A stretch of 64,000 nt of DNA from Streptomyces qinzhouensis (GCF_007856155.1 NZ_CP042266.1:2232001-2296000), one strand, 5' to 3'; numbered from the stretch's first letter, positions 7,659-17,025 are shown. Notes: a model not told the origin generated them from the letters alone. Translations and numbers: made by a program.

Positions 7659-9920
7659 TCATCGGTCCCTCACATGGAGGACGAGCCGGTTTCCGTCGTC
7701 GAAGGCCAGTTTCAGCACTACGAGGCGCTGGTCCTGGCCCCGGATACGGCGCAGCACCCGGCGGGCCAGGAGCAGGGACCGCTGTTTGTGGAGCAGGACC
7801 TCGGGGAAGCCGCGGACATCACTCTTCCGGAGCACATCGTCAAGGAGACGCCCCACCGCTACCGGGTCCTGTTCGGGGCTGTAGCGCAACCACAGCTCCC
7901 ACTGTTCGTCCTCCCGCTCCCGCCGTTCGGCGACGGCCTCGCCGTCGAAGGTGACCGCGAAGCCGCGGGTGCCCTCGCGGGTGCCGTGGAAGACCATCTC
8001 GTCGGCGGGGTCGCCGCCGCGGCGCAGGACGAGGGTGGGTTCGCCCGCGGGTTCGACCGGGCCGTGGATCCGTCCGGTGAGGGTGAAGCGGTGTTCGTCG
8101 AGGGTGATGTCGCCGGACTCCACATGCAGTCTGCGGACCCAGGAGCGGAGTGTCAGCCGGTGGCCGGCCGGGTCCCGGAACGGTACGAGGTGGCGGACGG
8201 CGGTGTCTCTGGTGAACCGTTCGCCGGCGCGCAGCACACCGCGCTGGTCGACCGTGCGGGCGGTCAGCTCGGCCCGGCGGCCGGTGCGGGGGTCTTCGGT
8301 GTGGCAGAGCCACAGCCCGTCGGCGAGTCCGGCGCCGGGCGGGACGACGGCGGTGCCGTCCGGGGCGAAGGGGAAGACGTGCTCGGTACGGTCGGGGGCG
8401 GTCGCGGTTCTCCCGCGCGGCCGGGAGCCGCCCTTGGCGCCCTTGCGGCCGCCGGTCCTGGTCCGGCCCTTGGCCGGGCCCGTACCGGAGTCCGTACCGC
8501 CGCCGGTGTCGGCCCGGGTGCAGACCAGCCGCAGCCCCGGGTACTGCATCGCGGCGGCGGCGGGCGTCACGATGCGTACGGTCACCGATCCGTCGTCCCC
8601 GGTCCCGCAGTCCGCGACCGGTGCGAAGGGGCGGGTACGGGAGACGGCGGCGGCGTCCGGGCCGGTGCGGTGGAGCGGGCCCGCGCCCAGTTCGGCGAAG
8701 AGCTCCTCGTAGGCCTTGGCCGTCCCCGCCGGGTCGAAGCGGCGGGCGGCGGTCCTGGCCGCCCCGCCGAGTCTGCGGCGCAGCGGCTCGTCCTGGATCA
8801 GCCGGAGCAGGGCGTCGGCCACGGCGCCGCTGTCGCCGACGGGGACCAGCAGTCCGTCCTCGCCGTCGGTGACGATCGTCCGGGGGCCGTGGTCGCAGTC
8901 GGTGCTGATCACCGGCAGCCCGCAGCGCATCGCCTCGACGAGGGTGAGGCCGAAGGACTCGTGGCGGGAGGTGGAGACGGCGATCGACCCCTTGACCCAC
9001 TCGGCTTCCATGGGCACCACCGCGCCCATCAGCTCGACGCTGTTGTGCAGGCCGAGGCGGTGGACGACCCGGCGGACCCGCTCCCGGTCGGGGCCCCAGC
9101 CGTAGAGGCGCAGCCGCCAGTCGGGATGGGCGGCGACGACCCGGGCGAAGGCGACGAGGAGGGTGTCGTACTGCTTCTCGCGGGAGATCCGGCCGGCCGC
9201 CACCACGGTCCTCTCCCGCAGGGCGGCGGGGGCGAGGGTCGGCTCGGGGACCCCGTTGGGCACGGCGACGACCCGGGTGTCGGGCTGGGGCAGCCGGGCG
9301 CGCCAGGCCGCCGCGTCCGCCTCGGAGACCGTGACCAGGGCGTCGAGGACGTCAAGACCGGGCAGCAGCTCCTCGACCAGCTCCGGTCCGTGGTAGCCGA
9401 GGCTCATGTTCTCCTGGCCGACGAGCACCGCGTTCTGGGGGGCCGACCGGGCCAGGCAGGGCACCAGCGCGGGGCGGGTGGCGATGACGACATCGGCGTC
9501 CGAGGCCGCGTAGTGGGCGTGTATCCGCTCGTCGGTGAGGGCGCTGTACTCGCGGTAGCGGTTCTCGTGGCGGGGCATGAGCGCGGACGGTTCGCGGTGC
9601 GCGGTCCCGCCGCCCGGCTCGCCCTCGGCCGAGCCGTCCGAAGAACCGTCCGAAGAACCGTCCGAAGAACCGTCCGAAGAACCGTCCGAAGAGCCGTCCG
9701 AAGAACCGTCCGATGATCCGTCCGGGGAGCCGGGGCGGGTGTCGACCAGCCCGATCAGGGTGATCCGCGGGTCGACGGGGAACAGCGGGACGTCGCGATG
9801 CCGGAAGACCGACACGATCTCCACCTCATGCCGGCCCACGAGCTCTTCCGCCAGGTTCAGCGTGCTGCGGATGGTGCCGCCGATGCCGTAGATCGTGTGA
9901 ATGAGGAAGGAAATCTTCAT
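7659..9920 (-). CDS. GT4-family glycosyltransferase with C-terminal accessory domain
   Basis: A 753-residue protein. A GT-B fold begins at once (MKISFLIHTIYGIGGTIRST). The C-terminal Rossmann half shows VVAAGRISREKQYDTLLVAF and the nucleotide-sugar motif ESFGLTLVEAMRCGLPVIST. From about residue 440 a second region rich in beta strands follows, reminiscent of the carbohydrate-binding extensions on teichoic acid glycosyltransferases. The ATG at 9920 has a GGAG ribosome site; a longer frame from 9935 is less likely. Between the third beta strand (LIGLVDTR) and RHENRYREYSAL lies a DGSS repeat coded by 12-bp units. It probably decorates the polymer made by the two downstream genes. Acceptor and donor are unknown. 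Confidence 0.85.
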   Translation of the reverse strand: MKISFLIHTIYGIGGTIRSTLNLAEELVGRHEVEIVSVFRHRDVPLFPVDPRITLIGLVDTRPGSPDGSSDGSSDGSSDGSSDGSSDGSSDGSSDGSAEGEPGGGTAHREPSALMPRHENRYREYSALTDERIHAHYAASDADVVIATRPALVPCLARSAPQNAVLVGQENMSLGYHGPELVEELLPGLDVLDALVTVSEADAAAWRARLPQPDTRVVAVPNGVPEPTLAPAALRERTVVAAGRISREKQYDTLLVAFARVVAAHPDWRLRLYGWGPDRERVRRVVHRLGLHNSVELMGAVVPMEAEWVKGSIAVSTSRHESFGLTLVEAMRCGLPVISTDCDHGPRTIVTDGEDGLLVPVGDSGAVADALLRLIQDEPLRRRLGGAARTAARRFDPAGTAKAYEELFAELGAGPLHRTGPDAAAVSRTRPFAPVADCGTGDDGSVTVRIVTPAAAAMQYPGLRLVCTRADTGGGTDSGTGPAKGRTRTGGRKGAKGGSRPRGRTATAPDRTEHVFPFAPDGTAVVPPGAGLADGLWLCHTEDPRTGRRAELTARTVDQRGVLRAGERFTRDTAVRHLVPFRDPAGHRLTLRSWVRRLHVESGDITLDEHRFTLTGRIHGPVEPAGEPTLVLRRGGDPADEMVFHGTREGTRGFAVTFDGEAVAERREREDEQWELWLRYSPEQDPVAVGRLLDDVLRKSDVRGFPEVLLHKQRSLLLARRVLRRIRGQDQRLVVLKLAFDDGNRLVLHVRDR
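9631..9726 (-). repeat. 12-bp tandem repeat (8 units) inside the GT4 gene
   Basis: Eight consecutive units of GARCCGTCCGAA (plus-strand reading), nearly identical, encode DGSS repeats on the minus strand. Because the unit is a multiple of three, gain or loss of copies changes linker length without breaking the frame. The last two units have diverged by single bases. Confidence 0.9.
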
Positions 9921-10096
9921 CAAGGCTCCGTTCACTGTCCCGGGACGGTGTGGCGGTGGCTCACAACCGGCCCGGAATCACGACGTCCGCCGTCGGGGGT
10001 TCCCGTCGGCCAAAGACGTCCGGCGGGGGTGGGAGGTTGCACGACCGCGGGCCCATTCTCGCGAATTCCGGGGCTCGTCCGCGAACCCCGGACACA

Positions 10097-10136
10097 CCGG
10101 CGCCCCCTCACCGCGAAAACGGAGAGAGGGCGCCGG
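10097..10136 (-). terminator. hairpin downstream of obg
   Basis: Arms CCGGCGCCCCCTC (10097-10109) and GAGAGGGCGCCGG (10124-10136) pair with one mismatch around a 14-nt loop. It begins about 20 bp after the obg stop, in the direction of transcription. Confidence 0.7.
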
Positions 10137-10154
10137 GCCGGGTTCCCTGACGGG

Positions 10155-11594
10155 CTACTGGAACGGGTCGAAATCGTCGTACTCGCGGTCCGCTTCGTCC
10201 CGCTCCGCATCGCGGTCGCGGCGGCGCTGCGCGGCCGGGCGCGGGGCCTCCAGACGGTGGTCCTCGCCACGGCGGCCGAGCATCTCGGCGCCCGCCATGA
10301 CGGTGGGCTCCCAGTCGAAGACGACGGCGTCCTCCTCGGGGCCGATGGCGACGCCGTCGCCCGCCCGGGCGCCCGCCTTCATCAGCTTCTCCTCCACCCC
10401 GAGACGGCTGAGCCGGTCCGCGAGATAGCCGACGGCCTCGTCGTTGCTGAAGTCGGTCTGGCGCACCCAGCGCTCCGGCTTCTCGCCGCGCACCCGGAAC
10501 AGGCCGTCCTCCTCGCGGACGACGGTGAAGCCCGAGTCGTCGACGGCCTTGGGCCGGATGACGATACGGGTCGCCTCCTCCTTCGGCTTCGCGGCGCGCG
10601 CCTCGGCGACGATGCCCGCGAGGGCGAACGACAGCTCCTTGAGGCCCGTACGGGAGACCGCGGAGGCCTCGAAGACGCGGTAGCCGCGGGTCTCCAGATC
10701 GCTGCGGACCATCTCGGCGAGGTCCTGGCCGTCCGGGATGTCGATCTTGTTGAGGACGACCACGCGCGGGCGGTCGTCCAGTCCGCCGTACTGCTTCAGC
10801 TCCTCCTCGATGACATCGAGGTCGGAGAGCGGGTCACGGTCCGACTCCAGGGTGGCGGTGTCGAGGACATGGACGAGGACGGAACAGCGCTCGACATGGC
10901 GGAGGAACTCCAGACCGAGCCCCTTGCCCTGGCTGGCGCCGGGGATCAGCCCGGGGACGTCCGCGATGGTGTAGACCGTGGAGCCCGCGGTGACCACGCC
11001 CAGATTCGGCACCAGGGTGGTGAAGGGATAGTCCGCGATCTTGGGCTTGGCGGCGGAGAGCACCGAGATCAGCGACGACTTCCCGGCCGAGGGATAGCCC
11101 ACCAGGGCCACATCGGCGACGGTCTTGAGCTCCATGACGACGTCACGGGCCTCACCGGGCACCCCGAGGAGCGCGAAACCGGGGGCCTTGCGGCGGGCGG
11201 AGGCCAGTGCGGCGTTGCCGAGACCGCCGCGGCCGCCCTGTCCGGCGATGAAGCTGGTGCCGTGGCCGACGAGGTCGGCGAGGACGTTGCCCTGCTTGTC
11301 GAGGACGACCGTGCCGTCCGGCACCGGCAGAATCAGGTCCTTGCCGTCCTTGCCGGAGCGATTGCCGCCCTCACCGGGCTGGCCGTTGGTGGCCTTGCGG
11401 TGGGGGCTGTGGTGGTAGTCGAGGAGGGTGGTGACCGACTGGTCGACGACGAGGATCACATCGCCGCCGCGTCCGCCGTTCCCGCCGTCGGGGCCGCCGA
11501 GGGGCTTGAACTTCTCGCGGTGGACGGAGGCACAGCCGTGACCTCCGCTACCCGCGGCGACATGCAACTCGACGCGGTCCACGAAGGTGGTCAT
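10155..11594 (-). CDS. obg: Obg/CgtA family GTPase
   Basis: A 479-residue GTPase linked to 50S ribosome assembly and, in Streptomyces, to the onset of aerial development. The glycine-rich Obg fold occupies the first 155 residues ([32 protein letters not shown]). The G domain follows: P-loop [13 protein letters not shown], switch region [13 protein letters not shown]3 [12 protein letters not shown] and G4 VVLNKID. An OCT domain covers about residues 340-425 ([21 protein letters not shown]). A charged Arg/Asp tail ends DDFDPFQ. It lies downstream of rplU-rpmA, the classic rplU-rpmA-obg order. Confidence 0.97.
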   Translation of the reverse strand: MTTFVDRVELHVAAGSGGHGCASVHREKFKPLGGPDGGNGGRGGDVILVVDQSVTTLLDYHHSPHRKATNGQPGEGGNRSGKDGKDLILPVPDGTVVLDKQGNVLADLVGHGTSFIAGQGGRGGLGNAALASARRKAPGFALLGVPGEARDVVMELKTVADVALVGYPSAGKSSLISVLSAAKPKIADYPFTTLVPNLGVVTAGSTVYTIADVPGLIPGASQGKGLGLEFLRHVERCSVLVHVLDTATLESDRDPLSDLDVIEEELKQYGGLDDRPRVVVLNKIDIPDGQDLAEMVRSDLETRGYRVFEASAVSRTGLKELSFALAGIVAEARAAKPKEEATRIVIRPKAVDDSGFTVVREEDGLFRVRGEKPERWVRQTDFSNDEAVGYLADRLSRLGVEEKLMKAGARAGDGVAIGPEEDAVVFDWEPTVMAGAEMLGRRGEDHRLEAPRPAAQRRRDRDAERDEADREYDDFDPFQ

Positions 11595-11719
11595 GGAAGG
11601 GTCCTCCAGAAAGTCACTGCGTATACGGCCGGGGTCGGGTCGACCACGGCCGCTTCTGTACGGCGGACGCCTCCCGCCTCCCGGGCGGTGCCTCCGCTTC
11701 TCCTACTGCTAACACGCGA

Positions 11720-11787
11720 AGGGCGGACCCGCTTCCCCGTACGGGCCCGGAAAAACCGGGACTCCGTCGAGGAGCAGGGTCCGCCCT
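11720..11787 (-). terminator. branched hairpin between rpmA and obg
   Basis: Outer arms AGGGCGGACCC (11720-11730) and GGGTCCGCCCT (11777-11787) are exact inverted repeats. They enclose an inner hairpin CCCGG-AAAAA-CCGGG (11746-11760). It starts 28 bp past the rpmA stop. It probably ends most rplU-rpmA transcripts while letting some continue into obg; the attenuation is inference. Confidence 0.65.
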
Positions 11788-11814
11788 AGCGAAAACGTGC
11801 TCCGGGTGCCTGGA

Positions 11815-12069
11815 TCAGGCGACCGGAACGATGTTCACGACCTTGCGGCCACGGTGACGGCCGAACTCGACCGCACCGGCCTGCAGCGCGAACAGCGTGT
11901 CGTCGCCGCCACGGCCGACGCCCGCGCCGGGGTGGAAGTGGGTGCCACGCTGGCGGACCAGGATCTCACCGGCGTTCACGACCTGACCGCCGAAGCGCTT
12001 CACGCCGAGCCGCTGAGCATTGGAGTCGCGACCGTTCCGGGTGGACGATGCGCCCTTCTTATGTGCCAT
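11815..12069 (-). CDS. rpmA: 50S ribosomal protein L27
   Basis: An 84-residue ribosomal protein near the peptidyl transferase centre. It begins [20 protein letters not shown] and carries the family block [19 protein letters not shown]. The N-terminal tail that reaches the P site is present without the cleavable extension known in Firmicutes. It follows rplU by 14 bp and is surely co-transcribed with it. Confidence 0.98.
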   Translation of the reverse strand: MAHKKGASSTRNGRDSNAQRLGVKRFGGQVVNAGEILVRQRGTHFHPGAGVGRGGDDTLFALQAGAVEFGRHRGRKVVNIVPVA

Positions 12070-12083
12070 GTCTCCTCAGTCCC

Positions 12084-12404
12084 TTACTTCGCAGCCGTGG
12101 GGATACCGGTGACCTTGATCGCCGTGTACTGCTGGCGGTGACCCTGGCGACGGCGGTAGCCGGTCTTGTTCTTGTAGCGAAGGATGTCGATCTTGGCGCC
12201 CTTGTGGTGGTCCACGACCTGGGCCTCGACCTTGATACCGGCCAGCACCCACGGGTCGCTGGTCACAGCGTCGCCGTCGACAACGAGCAGGGTAGAGAGC
12301 TCTACCGTGTCGCCAACCTTGGCGGTGGGGATCTTGTCAACCTCAACGATGTCGCCGACAGCAACCTTGTGCTGGCGACCACCGCTGCGCACGATGGCGT
12401 ACAC
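12084..12404 (-). CDS. rplU: 50S ribosomal protein L21
   Basis: A 106-residue ribosomal protein that binds 23S rRNA. It begins [18 protein letters not shown] from a GTG at 12404 and ends with the family block [19 protein letters not shown]. The open frame continues upstream to 12824, but that extension is Arg/Gly/Pro filler and the standard L21 start is at 12404. First gene of rplU-rpmA-obg; its leader lies in the divergent spacer up to 12845. Confidence 0.98.
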   Translation of the reverse strand: MYAIVRSGGRQHKVAVGDIVEVDKIPTAKVGDTVELSTLLVVDGDAVTSDPWVLAGIKVEAQVVDHHKGAKIDILRYKNKTGYRRRQGHRQQYTAIKVTGIPTAAK

Positions 12405-12845
12405 GCGGATCTCTCTCTCGCTCGGAACGGAAACCCCTGATGCCAGCCGCTCGCACGGCCCGGGGGCCATGACACGTCCGGATGGATGAGCGGCCTCTCC
12501 GATGGGCGGTTTCCACCGCCGCCGGAGGGGGGTGCTCAGGGGCTGACGTGCAACAGACACGCCGACGGTCCAGGGTACGGGTCGGCCTCGCGGGGGGTCA
12601 AACCGGGCCCCGGCCGCCGGACCGGGCGGGCCCGGGGGGCCGGGCCGAGGCCTGCGCCGGGGCCCGTGGCGGCCGCGACGTATGCTCGCCCCTCGGACGG
12701 CGCCCGCCCCCGCGGGGCCGGTGCGGCACCGCGTACGGACAAAAGCGCCGCCCGCCGCGGCCCCGGCCGCCGCCCGCATCGCGCGGGCCCGGCGCCTCCG
12801 CCGTCCCGTACCGTCCGTCCGCATCCATCCGGAAGGCCTTCAACA
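12405..12845. promoter_or_regulatory. divergent spacer between rplU and the acetyltransferase gene
   Basis: 441 bp with no gene. It must hold the rplU promoter and leader (minus) and the promoter of the glycopolymer acetyltransferase (plus). A TTGCAC-like element and a TACCCT-like element occur on the minus strand near 12550-12580, but in the wrong order or spacing for a firm promoter call. I see no clear L21-leader structure by eye. Confidence 0.4.
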
Positions 12846-13442
12846 GTGAACTACAGGGTCCAGCCCACCGCCCAGGTCGCCGAGACCGCCGAGGTCGGCG
12901 CGGGCAGCAGCGTCTGGGAGCTCGCACAGATCCGGGAGGACGCCCGGCTCGGCGAGGGCTGCGTCATCGGGCGCGGCGCGTACGTGGGCACGGGCGTGCG
13001 CATGGGCGACAACTGCAAGCTTCAGAACTACGCGCTGGTGTACGAGCCCGCCGAGCTGGGCAACGGCGTGTTCATCGGCCCCGCCGTGGTCCTCACCAAC
13101 GACCACTACCCGCGCTCGGTCGACGCGGACTTCCAGCAGAAGCGCGGCGGCGACTGGGAGGCCGTGGGCGTGAAGATCGCCGACGGCGCCTCCGTCGGCG
13201 CCCGCGCGGTCTGTGTGGCCCCGCTGACCATCGGCCGCTGGGCGATGATCGCGGCCGGCGCCGTGGTGACCAAGGACGTGCCGGACTTCGCGCTGGTCGT
13301 CGGTGTCCCGGCCCGGCGGATCGGCTGGGTCGGCCACGAGGGCGTCAAGCTGACCGAGCGGGCGGGCGAGCCCGGCGTATGGGAGTGCCCGAAGTCGGGC
13401 CGGCTGTACCGCGAGACGGACGGCGTACTGACCGAGGCCTGA
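12846..13442 (+). CDS. left-handed beta-helix N-acetyltransferase (WbpD-like)
   Basis: A 198-residue hexapeptide-repeat acyltransferase. The GTG at 12846 follows a GGAAGG ribosome site. Imperfect hexapeptide turns run from about residue 10 to 150 (AEVGAGSSVWELAQI, GCVIGRGAYVGTGVRMGDNC, VGARAVCVAPLTIGRW, AGAVVTKDVPDFALVVGVPA). The block GNGVFIGPAVVLTNDHYPR is typical of enzymes that acetylate the 3-amino group of UDP-GlcNAc(3NH2)A, such as WbpD/WlbB. The C-terminal 35 residues contain CPKSGRLY, a possible small metal-binding or rubredoxin-like tail. With the dehydrogenase, oxidoreductase and aminotransferase at 17.1-26.5 kb it would complete UDP-diacetamido-glucuronic acid synthesis. The role is inferred from family and context. 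Confidence 0.85.
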   Translation: MNYRVQPTAQVAETAEVGAGSSVWELAQIREDARLGEGCVIGRGAYVGTGVRMGDNCKLQNYALVYEPAELGNGVFIGPAVVLTNDHYPRSVDADFQQKRGGDWEAVGVKIADGASVGARAVCVAPLTIGRWAMIAAGAVVTKDVPDFALVVGVPARRIGWVGHEGVKLTERAGEPGVWECPKSGRLYRETDGVLTEA

Positions 13443-13970
13443 GCAGCCCCGTCCGGATCGGACCGGGACAGCCGCGCCCCGTCGTCGCCCGGGTGGGTAC
13501 GTACCGTCACACCGTGTCGTCGCCGGTGCCCATCGGGTACGGGTGGACACTCCCCCGAGCGGCCGTCGAGTGCCCCCGCCTCGGGCCCGGCCGCCCGGGC
13601 CGTCCGTATCCGTACGGGCCGGCCTCGGCCCCCGCCGGTCCGGCTCCGGCGACACCGGCCGCCGCGCCCTCCCGGGCCGCCGGGACCGGCAGGGGCCGCC
13701 GGAGCCGGTACCGGCCGTGGCTAAGCTAAGCTCCCGCGGCCATGACAAGGGCTCCGCCGGGCACGGCCGTTCGGGCTGCCGGGCGGCCGGTCCGCCGGTC
13801 AACGGCCGCTGTCCGTGCAGTGTCCGGAAACCGGATGTCCGCGCCGCGCGGGCAGACGGCGCTGAAGGAGCATCCCCCACGGCTTCACCGGCCGGTTCCA
13901 CCCATCTTTTTCTGGCACCCGAAGAATGCCGGTCCATCCGGCGGTCCGACCGAACGACAAGGCCGACCCC
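13443..13970 (+). other. 528-bp spacer between the acetyltransferase and acyltransferase genes
   Basis: No gene is supported; open frames here are short and Arg/Pro-rich. A short tandem CTAAGCTAAGCT lies at 13721-13732, and an AT-richer patch (CACCCATCTTTTTCTGG) near 13898-13914 could hold the promoter of the acyltransferase gene. Nothing else is recognised. Confidence 0.4.
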
Positions 13971-15137
13971 ATGTCCCTGCCCGATCTCCAGGTCTCCCCC
14001 AGCCAGCCGGGAAGCCTCCCGGCGAAGGCTGCTCCCGAAGCCCGCAAGCCGGCGGCGCCACGGCTGTACGCGCTCGACGCGCTGCGGGTCGTCGCCGCGC
14101 TCTCCGTCCTGCTCTTCCACTACACCGGCATCGACGCGGCCACGAAGGCCAACTGGGGGGTGAACCAGAAGGACCTCTTCCCGTCGATCTTCCCGGTGAC
14201 CTCCTACGGGTCCTACGGCGTCCAGCTGTTCTTCATCATCAGCGGCTTCGTCATCTGCATGTCGGCGTGGGACCGCACCCCCGGCCACTTCGTGCGGGCC
14301 CGGTTCGTCCGGCTCTTCCCGGCCTACTGGTTCTCCATCGTCGTCGCCGTGGTGATCTGGCGCGGCATACCCGACGGCCAGCGCACGGTGCCGAGCATCA
14401 GCGACTCGCTGACCAACATCACCATGCTCCAGGTACCGCTCTCCGCCCAGCATCTGGTCGGCGCCTACTGGACGCTCTGGGTGGAGCTCACCTTCTACCT
14501 GATCTTCCTCGTGGTGCTCTGGAAGGGCCTGGACTATCTGCGGGTCACGATCTTCTGCTGGCTCTGGCTGCTCGCCGGCGTCCTCGTCCAGCAGGACCAG
14601 GACATCCCGCTGCTGGGGATCTTCGCCCAGCCGCTGAACACGGCCCTGTTCGTCTCCGGCATCACGATGTACCTGATGTACCGCTTCGGCCCCGACCTCA
14701 AGCTGTGGCTGCTGCTCGCGGCGAGCTGGCTGGTGATGCAGACCGACCTGGTCGAGCACGCCGACGGCCTCAAGGCCAAGGGCATGGACCGCGACCCCTA
14801 CATCGCCCTCGCCCTGGTCACCGTCTTCTATCTGCTGGTGCTCGCGATCGCGCTGCGCAAGGCGGAGTGGGTGCGGTGGAAGTGGCTGGCCACCGCCGGC
14901 GCCCTGGTCTACCCGCTGTATCTGCTCCACGAGGAGCTCGGCTGGGCGATGATCCGCAAGCTCTACGGCCCGCTGGGCGCCTGGGAGACGCTGGCGGTCA
15001 CGACGGTCGCCATCGTCGTCCTCTCGTGGCTGGTGCACAAGCTGGTCGAGAACCCCTCGCAGCGCTGGCTGCGCAACCGCCTCAACAAGGAGGCCGCGTA
15101 CCCGACGGAGCACCGGAACCCGGCCCACCGCTACTGA
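13971..15137 (+). CDS. acyltransferase family 3 membrane protein (O-acyltransferase)
   Basis: A 388-residue protein with about ten hydrophobic segments. It starts the Acyl_transf_3 domain with RLYALDALRVVAALSVLLFH (the conserved RxxDxLR-and-His pattern), then YGVQLFFIISGFVICMSAW and RFVRLFPAYWFS, and ends WLVHKLVENPSQRW. The family O-acetylates or acylates sugars of extracellular polysaccharide, using acyl-CoA from the cytoplasm. ATG 13971 has an AAGG upstream; an ATG 45 bp earlier has no ribosome site. In this locus it would acylate the wall glycopolymer. The substrate is inference. Confidence 0.85.
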   Translation: MSLPDLQVSPSQPGSLPAKAAPEARKPAAPRLYALDALRVVAALSVLLFHYTGIDAATKANWGVNQKDLFPSIFPVTSYGSYGVQLFFIISGFVICMSAWDRTPGHFVRARFVRLFPAYWFSIVVAVVIWRGIPDGQRTVPSISDSLTNITMLQVPLSAQHLVGAYWTLWVELTFYLIFLVVLWKGLDYLRVTIFCWLWLLAGVLVQQDQDIPLLGIFAQPLNTALFVSGITMYLMYRFGPDLKLWLLLAASWLVMQTDLVEHADGLKAKGMDRDPYIALALVTVFYLLVLAIALRKAEWVRWKWLATAGALVYPLYLLHEELGWAMIRKLYGPLGAWETLAVTTVAIVVLSWLVHKLVENPSQRWLRNRLNKEAAYPTEHRNPAHRY

Positions 15138-15381
15138 GCGTCCCCGGCCAACGGAGCGGCGGCGGGCCTCCGTCGCCGCTCCACGGCCCCCCGCGGACCA
15201 CCCGGCCTTCGGCAGAGTTCCGGGAACTTCCCGACAATCATCGGGAATTGAACATTCCGGTTGATGGTACGACCCATCCCGACATGGAAAAGTTCCGGCC
15301 AACACGGATTCCGGCGCCCGGCCGCGGAACCCGGAGCACGTTCCACCGCTCATACCTCTCGTAAAGCATCGGGAGGATTCC
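15138..15381 (+). promoter_or_regulatory. spacer with small perfect hairpin upstream of the dimethylformamidase-like gene
   Basis: A 7-bp exact inverted repeat TTCCCGA/TCGGGAA (15228-15234 and 15241-15247, 6-nt loop) sits in a comparatively AT-rich patch, followed by CATTCCGG and GACATGGAAAAGTTCCGG, giving several GGAA/TTCC echoes. It could be an operator for the gene at 15382; a terminator of the acyltransferase gene is also possible. Confidence 0.35.
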
Positions 15382-17001
15382 ATGTCAAGACCACCACGGC
15401 GCCTCGTCCTGTCGCTTCTCGGGATCGGCGCCGCCGGTGGCGGTGTCGGTACCGGTGCCGTCGCCTACACCCTGCGCGACCGGCCCCGCGGCACGGTCGC
15501 CACGGACACCGCGGCCCCGGTCCTGCCGGCCGAACCCATCGCCGACCAGGAGCCGCCGCCGCTGGACATCGCCGACGAGAACGCGCTCCCCGGCACCCGT
15601 GACTGGCTCCCGGACAATACGGTCCACCGGGCATCCGACGACCGCACCGGCGACATCATGGGGTACGCCGCCACCACCTCCGCGGGGCACGGCGAGATCG
15701 TCGACTTCCATGTGTCGGCCGCCCGCGCCAGGACGTACCGCATCGCGATCTACCGGATCGGGCACTACGGCGGCAAGGGCGCCCGGCTGATGACCACCAC
15801 CCGCCCCCTGCCCGCCCGGCGCCGGGCCGTGCCCCTCCCCCACCCCGGGACCGGGACCGTCGCCTGCGACTGGCCGGTCTCCTGGAGCCTGCGCATACCC
15901 GACAGCTGGCGCTCCGGCCTCTACCAGGCCGTGTTCACCTCCGACGAGGGCCATCGCGGCAGCACACCGTTCGTGGTGCGCGAGCCGCAGCGCCCGTCGG
16001 CGCTGCTGTGCGTCATCCCGTTCACCACCTACCAGGCCTACAACATGTGGCCCAAGGACCGGAGGAACGGCAAGAACCTGTACGGGGGCTATCTGCCGAA
16101 CGGCAGGGCCGGCGGCTTCGAGCAGCGCGCCCGCACGGTCTCCTTCGACCGGCCCTACGCCTCGGCGGGCGTCCCCACCTGGTTCAACATGGACACCGCC
16201 TTCGTCCGCTGGGCCGAGCAGCGCGGCTACGACATCACCTACGCCAGCAGCGTCGACCTGCACGACGGCACGGTCGACCCGGCCCAGTACCGGGCGGTGT
16301 TCTTCCCCGGCCACGACGAGTACTGGTCGAAGCCGATGTACGACTCCGCGACCCGGGCCGTCGGCGCCGGCCGCAACCTCGCCTTCCTCGGTGCCAACAA
16401 CGTCTACTTCCACATCCGGCTGGAGCGGTCCGCCAAGGGCCGGCCCAACCGGCTGATGGCCTGCTACAAGACCAGGGAAGACCCCGCGCCCGGCGCCGCG
16501 GGCCCGACGGTGCGCTGGCGGGAGATCCGTACCGACGGCAGCCTCGCCGAGCAGCGGCTGCTCGGCATCCAGTTCAACGGCATCGTCAAGACTCCGGCCC
16601 CGCTGGTGGTGCAGTCCGCCGGGCACTGGCTCTGGCACGGCACCGGAGTCAAGAACGGCGAGCGGCTGGCCGATCTGATCGGCGTCGAGGCGGACGCGTA
16701 CAACGGCAACGCGCCACAGCCCCCGGGCGCCCGCCGCACCCTGCTCGCGGCCTCCCGTTACACCGACTCCCGGCCGAACTCCGCGCCCCGGGTCCAGAAC
16801 ACCGCGCTGACCGAACACGCCGGCGGCGGCATGGTCTTCATGGCCGGGACCTTCCACTGGCCCCTCACCCTGGTCGACGACGACCGCCACACCAACAGCA
16901 AGGTACGGCTGACTCCGCCGACCCGGGCGAAGATCCGCCGCGCGACCGGCAATCTCGTCAGCCGCATGACCTCCGGCAGCCCCTACCCCGGCGGGGTGTA
17001 G
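15382..17001 (+). CDS. exported N,N-dimethylformamidase beta-subunit-like protein
   Basis: 539 residues. The ATG follows a perfect GGGAGG. The N-terminus MSRPPRRLVLSLLGIGAAGG is an Arg-rich signal peptide or anchor. The body matches the C-terminal domain of DMFase large subunits: YRIAIYRIGHYGGKGAR, FTTYQAYNMWP, a long middle part with VFFPGHDEYWS and FLGANNVYFHIRLE, and HAGGGMVFMAGTFHWP near the end. True DMFase is a cytoplasmic iron enzyme of two subunits. Here the small subunit is absent and the protein appears to be exported, so an amidase or deacetylase acting on the glycopolymer is more plausible than DMF breakdown. This is inference from position in the locus. It converges on the dehydrogenase gene across a terminator. 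Confidence 0.75.
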   Translation: MSRPPRRLVLSLLGIGAAGGGVGTGAVAYTLRDRPRGTVATDTAAPVLPAEPIADQEPPPLDIADENALPGTRDWLPDNTVHRASDDRTGDIMGYAATTSAGHGEIVDFHVSAARARTYRIAIYRIGHYGGKGARLMTTTRPLPARRRAVPLPHPGTGTVACDWPVSWSLRIPDSWRSGLYQAVFTSDEGHRGSTPFVVREPQRPSALLCVIPFTTYQAYNMWPKDRRNGKNLYGGYLPNGRAGGFEQRARTVSFDRPYASAGVPTWFNMDTAFVRWAEQRGYDITYASSVDLHDGTVDPAQYRAVFFPGHDEYWSKPMYDSATRAVGAGRNLAFLGANNVYFHIRLERSAKGRPNRLMACYKTREDPAPGAAGPTVRWREIRTDGSLAEQRLLGIQFNGIVKTPAPLVVQSAGHWLWHGTGVKNGERLADLIGVEADAYNGNAPQPPGARRTLLAASRYTDSRPNSAPRVQNTALTEHAGGGMVFMAGTFHWPLTLVDDDRHTNSKVRLTPPTRAKIRRATGNLVSRMTSGSPYPGGV

Positions 17002-17025
17002 GACCGTACGGGCCCGGAATCGACG

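Noticed and set aside
9631..9726. Possible CRISPR array
   Set aside because: Units are only 12 bp, directly abutting and in frame within a gene; there are no spacers and no cas genes in the window.
12840..15383. 847-residue minus-strand frame
   Set aside because: Antisense to the acetyltransferase and acyltransferase genes, which have clear family motifs; the frame itself is His/Gln/Arg-rich and has no recognisable domain.
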